From Evernia prunastri (Eukaryota; Ascomycota; Lecanoromycetes; Lecanorales; Parmeliaceae): a stretch of DNA of 64,000 bases. Below the pieces are notes generated by a model, which was not told the origin of the DNA, did no database searches, and saw only the letters and a program-made list of their open reading frames with translations. The stretch is taken from contig NKYR01000018.1 in assembly GCA_003184365.1 (NCBI GenBank), positions 248,001 through 312,000 on the forward strand, given 5' to 3'. Shown here in pieces: positions 56,782-64,000 of the stretch (position 1 is the first letter of the stretch; each line of letters starts with the position of its first letter). The position numbers and the translations under genes were made by a program.

Positions 56782-58993
56782 AGCCGAAGCCAGCTTCCCA
56801 AGCAATAGTGCTTGCTGACAGGCACTAGCTGCGGTAAGCGGACGTCACGGCAGTGAGGATGCTGTTCTCAGGCAGGGCGGAGCGCGGGGTTTAGAGCTTT
56901 CCGTATGACGAAGCACGCGACAACACGCCAGTCGAGTCGAGAAACGCAGAGAAGACCCCTCCCCCAACTGTAGCGACAGTGATGTCCACGGACGGTTCCG
57001 ATGTTTAAAGCTGCGCGAAGTCTACCAGCCCATGATGTTGAGCTGCAGAGATTGTTCGTTCTTTGGGTACTTATAGCGTCCAGGGTTCCCAGCTTCGCGC
57101 CGAGTAGGGCGTAGGGTTTGAAGCGTCAGCGACAGCGATCGAACGTGGTAGGGTCAAAAGCCAGAATGTTTCTGAGACGAGTGGGAATACGTGGTCCAGA
57201 TTGCGACAAGAATAATAAAGTTGTAGACACTCTGATCCATATCCTCGGCGTGCTTTGTCGCTTGAAACGTAGTGGTAAGGCTTGGTAGCGGTTTGATCGT
57301 CTAGCTAGGTTTGTCAGCCTTAAAGTGGCAAAATCACGAGCGCTTTACTCTAATTTCAGCCGAGAGTGCCAAGACATTGGAAAATAAGGTACTTTAAAGT
57401 ACCTAAGGTACTCCGTACATCTTTCTGCTCAACGAAGCTTTAACGAACATTCAGTACTGGATGAACAAACCACTACTTGCGCAACGTGCAACAAGTTTCA
57501 AGGTTTCCCTTGGACGTCTCGTCTTTTGGCTACAGTCCATCTCAGATTCCTTCTCCTTGCAACAACAACACACAAAACGTAACCATACTCCATATACTTC
57601 TCTTGCGAAGCTGTGAGTTATCGGCAAGTGTTGTACAGATGACATTGAGCGGCTGCGAATCGAAGCGTCCGGATCCGTGTGCTACCTTGCTATCTTCGCA
57701 GATCCAAGCTTGGAAACAGCCCTCTCAGACCAGATCGGCGCGAATGTATATACAAAGGACAGCAACGGACGGACCTCGGGGTACATCTAAGACATGTCTA
57801 TGATAAGGGTAGCAATAAGTCAAGGGAACGGCTAAACGAGCCACGGAATAATTATGCAAGATTGGGAAACAGAAGACGGGACCACGGTATGGGAAACGCG
57901 CACGCAATATAATTCTACATGTGATACAGCAATTGAACAGGTGTCAGAGATCGCACCAATAGTCAAGTGTACTGTCCATCAAGCCAAGTGTTATCTATGA
58001 AATGAGACCAGTGGGGCGAGCAGGCTTGCTGCCGTCCCTGTTTCCGAGGCTCCCCGCACGTTCTGTCCGTCCATAACCAGATTGCTTCTGTTGACATCGC
58101 CTATTTACATCTCCAAGCCTCGTCATAGCAAGTCCACGTGCCCGGCTTCACCCACCATTGTCAAAACTCCTCTCAACGGTTCATGTACGATTTGATCGTA
58201 CCGGATGATAAGGTCCTCAAAGATACCTCTTTCATGGACACTTTCGGGTCCAGATACTCTCCTTCTAGCTTATCCAGCTTATGAAGTCGACTACGATGGT
58301 CGCGTAGCAGCCTCGCAGGATTGCTTGGACCGAGAGACACTGAATGATGATGAGCTGGACTGAAGCGCTTGGCCGGTGGTCGGGTCTCTCTTTAGCAGCG
58401 TCCTTGTGTGGATTACTGGCATTAACATTTTGACATTGTTGAAGTCCTATTTCGGAATGCTGTTGGCTCCTTCCCAATTTTCCAAAGCGGTGCCGAGCGC
58501 GACTTATACTCCGTTCAGATCACAGAGGATATGATATGGGTCTGAAAGGCTTCTGCATGCTTGTATGAGCCTTGAATCGACTCCGTAGGTAGGAAGTCGG
58601 ACTGCGTAGTGGAAATTTTTGATTCTCTGCGAAAGATGTCTAGGAATGAGATCTGTCATGTCCCTGGTTGGAGACGATCCATCGGGCGAACATAATGTTG
58701 TCAGTCATTGAAGATGGAGGTTGCTTGAATAATTGACCAAGTCACATGACAGTACACGAATAGAAGGTCCCTTGTAAGGGGGTCGATTATGCCGGCGGCT
58801 CTACACATAACTAGTAGCTCAAGTTGTCGAGGTCGCTGGGTATTGTACCGTGACGCCCGGGCAAGAAAATTAGAGTACATTGATCATTCAGTCGTTGAAA
58901 TCCGAACCTACTCGCACCAAATCGAACGCTCCAATGGTCCCCATACACATAGCCAAACGGGCATCACCCTGCGTGTTCGTACACGCAGCCTCC
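56782..58993. other. 2.2-kb interval between PSY2 start and ROM1/2 stop, no supported gene
   Basis: This holds the PSY2 promoter and the ROM1/2 terminator. Several small ORFs (around 57477-57803 and 58265-58477) have no motif. No RNA gene signature was recognised. A duplicated AAGGTACTTTAAAGTACCTAAG palindrome-like string occurs at about 57388-57410. Confidence 0.4.
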
Positions 58994-61900
58994 TTACTCC
59001 TTTAAACCCTCGTTAAAAATCATTTCCACCACAACCTGACATCGCTCCCACTCTGGATGCTGCATGCAGAGCTTCACCGTCCCAGCCTTGCTGCTCTGAG
59101 CGACACCGCCACCGTCATCAAGAAGTCTCACATCCCTCCCACTAACGATCTGTCTCAACCTACCATTGACCGCGTTGCGAACCTCCACATATCCCCCGCC
59201 ATGATCCACAAGAATCAGGTATGTGCTATTAGTGCTCGTACAGAGCGCGGCTTGTTTGGCCTTCCCAACGAATTCCAAAACCACAGCACGAGACACATCG
59301 CCATGTTTGTTGACATAAATGCCCACTTCTTCGAAGACGAGAAGGAACTCAGAGTCTGAGAGGCGGAACATTCCCAATGGTTTCTGGTCTCGGATGCGGT
59401 GGGCGATGCTGGCGCAGTCGGGGGGTTTGAGATCGGGAACTGATATTGGAAGCTTCTTATCTAGGTTCATAACTTCGATACCTTTAGCAGTGCTGATGGC
59501 TATGCTGCTATGAAACAGATTGATGGTGTAAGTCTCGCTACCGATATAAAAGTCGTCGAAGTCGCGAAAGAACTCGACGCTGCCCTTTTTCATGCCGAAT
59601 CGGCTTCGTGCAGAGGAGGAGGTGGAAGACTTTTGGTAGACTGGTTCAAGTACTTTGAAGATGGACGAAGCGCCCTCTCGTTTCTTGTAGAAGACTAGAG
59701 CGCGGTCTTTCTGGCGACCGTGGGCGAAGAACCCGACGTCGCGGGAGCCAGATAATTTTTGAGGCGCGCGTCGGGCAGAGTCGGAGGCATTGTTTGGAGA
59801 AGGGGTGCCGGATGCGGGACAGACGGTATCGAGGTGATAGGCTATAAGAGACTTGTCGGAGATGAGGAGAAAGAGGGAGAATTCCTCGAGTACAGCAATT
59901 TGTGTCACACGTAGCACTTGGATGGCCTAAAACTTGGACGTCAGCAGGGCCATGGGAGATCATCGGGGATGTCGCGACTGCTTACTCTTGTCCAAACTCT
60001 GGGATTGCCGTAGTTTGAAATGTAGACTCCATAGTCTGTGCCTACGGCCACCATCGGATTACCATCAGGTTGGTTAAATGCGGTTGCGCAATTGACTGCG
60101 GCCCTACAAACCGGATTCGGTCGTGGGCCTGTGTCTTTGTACTTTTCTTCCACCTCTCGGATAGCTCGCTCGAGTGGTGTACCAGAGATCACTATAGTCT
60201 TGCCCATCTGAGACATGGCATCGTACGCAAAGGCTGTGTCCGCTACCACTCTCAATCGAAACGGTTCGGCGCCTTGCTTGTACAGCGACGCTGCGTGTCT
60301 GGTCTTTGCTTCGATGATCTTGCTGCACCAGTCTGACCGATTCTGTTGTGTGGGTGCGTAAAGTGTATACACATGGTCGCGGCCGAGATGCTTGAATCGG
60401 AATGGAAATATGATTTTCTCATCCTTTGAGCTATCTATCACAGTTGGGGCGGTAATTGTCCTGCTAGAACTATTCGTTGCCGTTGATGCGACAGAAGAGG
60501 CTGTGTTTGTATGCACAAGTGCGCCTGGACCAGGTGAGGACATGGATTGCCGAATTGCTCGGGTCTCCTGAGGAGTATCTGCTCTGGTGGTAATAGTAGT
60601 GACAGTTCCTAAACCCTTCATTGTAGACTTCATTACAGGCGGATCGTCCTTGCTCTCCAAAACCAGAAGATCCATGGGTATTGGAATCTTTGAAACATCG
60701 TACTTCTCATACTTCAAGCCACCAGCTGCGTCCCGCACAGATACTATCTTTGCCAGGACCATGTAATGGTCAAATAATATAGCATGGGTATCGACCCAGC
60801 CGAATTTATTCTTGCCCATTCTTTGCAAGTCTCCTTGGAAAATGATTTCCCTGCCCAAATGCGTAAGGTTCAACTGTACATCGTCCATGCCTGGCCGTAG
60901 TTGCAGTTTGCCCGAGAGCTCTGCTAGGTCGACGTTCTTTGTCATCTCTGCCACTCGCGCATCACACTCTAACGTGACTACCTTGATCTCTTCAATTGCT
61001 ATTGCAAGATTAGCCTTCTCTTCCGAATCTTGGACCGTGTTCTTATGCACGGTGGAAAGCAGTAGTGTGTAGCGTTGCAGTCGTGTAATGGGTGCTTTCA
61101 GATACGTATCCCAACCAAGTCGCCTGGAACGATCATTGGCTCTCATCTGCTCGAGAAATTGTCGGAAAAGAATGTTACGATCAGATTCTTGTCGAATCAA
61201 ATGAGAAGCGTTAGGGAAAGCTGCTGCATATTCGATGAACGCATTCTTTGCTTTGCGGATCCACTCGCGGAAGATGTCACTAAAGCCGGCGATCCATGGG
61301 CCTTGCTCTTGCTGGCGATACTTCAATTGCGCGAGAAGATAGTCCTCATTGGCTTGTTGTATAGCATCGGCTCTACCGAAGACATCCCAAAGGAATCTTT
61401 CTTTTTTCTTGGGTGGGAGAATAGGAGGCTGCCATTTGGAGAGCTCGTCTCTGTAGAGTACCCTCAGTACATTCAGCTGGTCCATGAAATCGTCCTCTGT
61501 CGTTACGATCTCATGTAAAATGTTCTGACGTTCGACTTCTTTTTTATCGACATTTTCTATGTCTGCTTTCGCGACCCTATAGAAAGTCGCCCAATCCTGT
61601 GCCTTTCGCTGGGGTTCTAGAGCCTGAGTCTGCAAATTTATCTTCTTCAGTGTCCTCATGCAATGATGAGAATAGCATCTTCCTGACAACGCCTCCGTGT
61701 GGACACGAGGAGAATAGCAACCGGTGCCAGTCAGTTGGAAAAGAACGCCGGACATATCAGTGGTTCCGAATTTTACCCACTCTTCCTCTTTGAGGAGAGT
61801 GCCTGAATCGTACATAGACCGCACGACTTTGGCACCAAGATTCTCCGCGTCGGCTGTGTTCATGGTCGGTACTTTATGAGTGAAGAGCGCAACGATCCCT

Positions 61901-64000
61901 TCAACAATAGCTTGTTCTTTGAGGTCCGCTTCGCCTTCACTCATCTCTTTGACCCAGGTCACAACGGAACTCAAAGCCCATGGCTCGGCGCATTTCTTGA
62001 AATCGGTCGTAGAGAGTTTCGATGGATTGAACTTACGGCGTTTGCCGGCGGGTATCTCTGGAAGCCCAAGTATCTCTGCACTCGGATTCATTGATGGGTC
62101 TCCAAGCGAGTCAGTACCATATACAGATCCTGCGCGAAGCCCCATCTGCTGCTGCTGCCTGAGGATTTTGGCCCGGTCTGCGTCTGTCTTTGATCGTATT
62201 GGAGGGACTGTCTGAGGGGTGCTGCTATGGCTTATTAAGGACGATGATCTTGGTACAGGCGTACCCAGAGGAGTCAATAACTGGTTGTATGCATCTGGAG
62301 CTGCAGGGAAAGTCGGCCGCCCATATTGATCATAGTGCAGGAGCCTCTCTGGATGTTGGTATGTGCCAGCAGGCATCAACTGAGGGACTGGTCGACCTTG
62401 CAAAGGCTGCACAGGCGCCGCTGGCAGTGGTCGACTTGGACCCACGCCTGGATGAAAGAACATTTCAGGCATATTATCTCGCGAAGGGCTCTGGGTGCCC
62501 GAAGTGTAAGCTCCTTCGGATTCTGCTAACGTAGCTTCGTCGCCATCTTCGAAGCTTAGGCGTCGTGCCAAACTTCCCGGTTCAGAAAGACCACCAGTAC
62601 CAGCTCGATCGACTCGTGCTGGGGCGAACGGATGTATGTATTCTTGGCCGGGGATTACATAGTCGTATTCTGCCCCCGAAAGGTCAGAACGCTGTGAAGT
62701 CCTGGTTTCCGCGAAAGGTCGACCTTGGTTATCCGCCCGATTTGCAATTCTGTAGCTATCACCATACGGTACGTTTCCGGAAAATACACCGCCATAAGTG
62801 TCCATGTCGATATTTACATCGCTATCACTACTTGGCTCGTGATACCTTAGAGATTGTTCTGACTCGTCAGATCTTCTATACGAACCCCGACCACTCTGTC
62901 TCCGGGCCTCGTCTGCAGCATCCTGTTCATCTGCCATATGCATGGCAGCCAGACCTGCCTCTGCTTCGGCATCGCTTCTGTCGCTATAGGCATCATAATT
63001 CACATATTGGCCTTCGGCAATCTCACCTATATGGCCGTTAGGATGGAGATGCGAAGTGTCATGATTGAGCTCGGTTTCAGTGGGCTGGGTGAACAAAGGC
63101 TGGGTTGCTTGGGTTTCGTCTATCGATGCGTTCGCGGGCGTTCTTGCAACTCTTGGACTCCGCCTCGAGCTACTAGTTGTTGGTCTTCCCATGACCGCAG
63201 CCTCAACTTCTTGCATAAGATCATCATATCCTGGCGTTACGTCCGAGCTTTCTTGCGAATCGGCGTAGCCATTATGACCGCTAAAGTAATCTGGCTCAAC
63301 AGCCGCCTCAGATGGAGGGCCCGGAAGGGGTCGTGCTTGGGGATGACGCCCTATTGTATCACTTCGCTGCGGCGAATGTTGGGGTGGGGTTGGCCCAGGC
63401 GTTCCCGGTGTAGTTGGCAACGAGTTGTTCAAACCAACAGGCCTGCGATGGATAGCTGGAGATGTGATGCGCGGACTACCGTTCGACGGATAGCTCGGTA
63501 GAGAAGGTAGTTGATTATGCAAGGAAGGCGGATGATTAGAGATTCTTTCCCCTGAATTCCGAGATGCTGATATTCTTTGCGAGTAGGATTGCGGGGCCGC
63601 CGTGGTAGCGTTCGAAGGAAACGCGTCCCGACCTGGTGAGAATGGTGGGGGCGGAGGAGCGGGCGGTGTATAGGGCGATCCCGTAGACGGAGGTTGGGAA
63701 GTTGGCAAAGGAGGTAGTGTTTGCTGCCGATAGGGTAGCTCTGGCGGAGCACTCGCATATTGCAATCTTGGGTCTGATGCAATCTGGGGAGAGATGCGGC
63801 TGCCATACCGTTGCTCATGTGGTCTGGGTGGTGGTGGAGGAGGTTGGTTCGAGGAGTAAGACGAGGATGCCGAGTGAGGTGTATTTCCGTAAGCTGGCTG
63901 GTGCTGGCTGCTAGCTGGCTGGTAAGCTGCGGGTACGTATGGCTGATAGGCTGTACTGAAACTGCTGGTCGTAGCATTAGGGAGCTGTGGACTGTAATGA
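58994..64000 (-). CDS. ROM2: Rho1 guanine nucleotide exchange factor (Rom1/Rom2 type), 5'-truncated by window edge
   Basis: Activates Rho1 in the cell-wall integrity pathway at the plasma membrane. Two exons in the window: 59986-64000 (open at the right edge) and 58994-59926 (59-nt intron), about 1649 codons. The N-terminal portion is Pro/Ser/Gln-rich with YQP repeats (AYQPYVPAAYQPAS) and is probably disordered. A DEP domain lies at about 62010-61700 (KKCAEPWALSSVVTWVKEMS). The DH/RhoGEF domain spans about 61540-60960 (ERQNILHEIVTTEDDFMDQL; TRLQRYTLLLSTVHKNT). A PH domain follows to about 60260, and the C-terminal CNH domain runs from about 60110 to the stop. Calling it Rom2 rather than Rom1 is a guess; most filamentous fungi have a single orthologue. 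Confidence 0.92.

Overview
The window comes from a filamentous ascomycete (Pezizomycotina). Genes are monocistronic on both strands. Introns are short (mostly 45-100 nt) with GT...AG ends and CTAAC/CTGAC-like branch sites, and several protein families are fungal (exomer ChAP, Hir3, Psy2, Rom2, fungal MFS, ferric reductase and P450 types). The class cannot be fixed from sequence alone. No rRNA, CRISPR array, convincing tRNA or intact transposon was seen.

Left part (1-9 kb): a nearly complete HIR3 histone-chaperone subunit gene (minus strand, 3' end off the left edge) is divergent from an exomer cargo-adaptor (ChAP, BUD7/BCH1 type) gene. From 9 to 20 kb the content is accessory. Two distant copies of an uncharacterised protein family lie at 9.1-9.8 kb and 19.5-20.2 kb, around a cysteine-rich putative secreted protein (11962-12819, three exons) and the conserved RNA polymerase III factor gene BRF1. 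A 2.5-kb gene-poor, strand-skewed stretch follows BRF1.

Middle part (20-41 kb): MUS81 (structure-selective endonuclease) converges on a copper-type P1B-ATPase. Next come an F-box-like orphan, a broken or oddly spliced LPxEIRDxIY-type gene, a ferric reductase divergent from a secreted feruloyl-esterase-like CE1 enzyme, an MFS transporter, and a GPI-anchored surface protein built from a two-fold repeat.

Right part (42-64 kb): all minus strand. It holds a cytochrome P450, an SLC35F-type transporter whose exon 2/3 junction cannot be spliced in frame by the GT-AG rule, a Cid1/Cut-type terminal nucleotidyltransferase, the PP4 regulatory subunit Psy2 (eight exons), and the Rho1 GEF Rom1/2 (5' end off the right edge).

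By role, HIR3, BRF1, MUS81, the nucleotidyltransferase and PSY2 serve chromatin, transcription, repair and RNA metabolism. ChAP and ROM2 both serve cell-wall and chitin-synthase delivery. The Cu-ATPase and ferric reductase serve metal homeostasis. The esterase, GPI protein, Cys-rich protein, MFS and P450 face the environment. They do not form an obvious operon-like or biosynthetic cluster. The least explained items are the 9.1/19.5-kb paralogue pair and the Cys-rich secreted protein.
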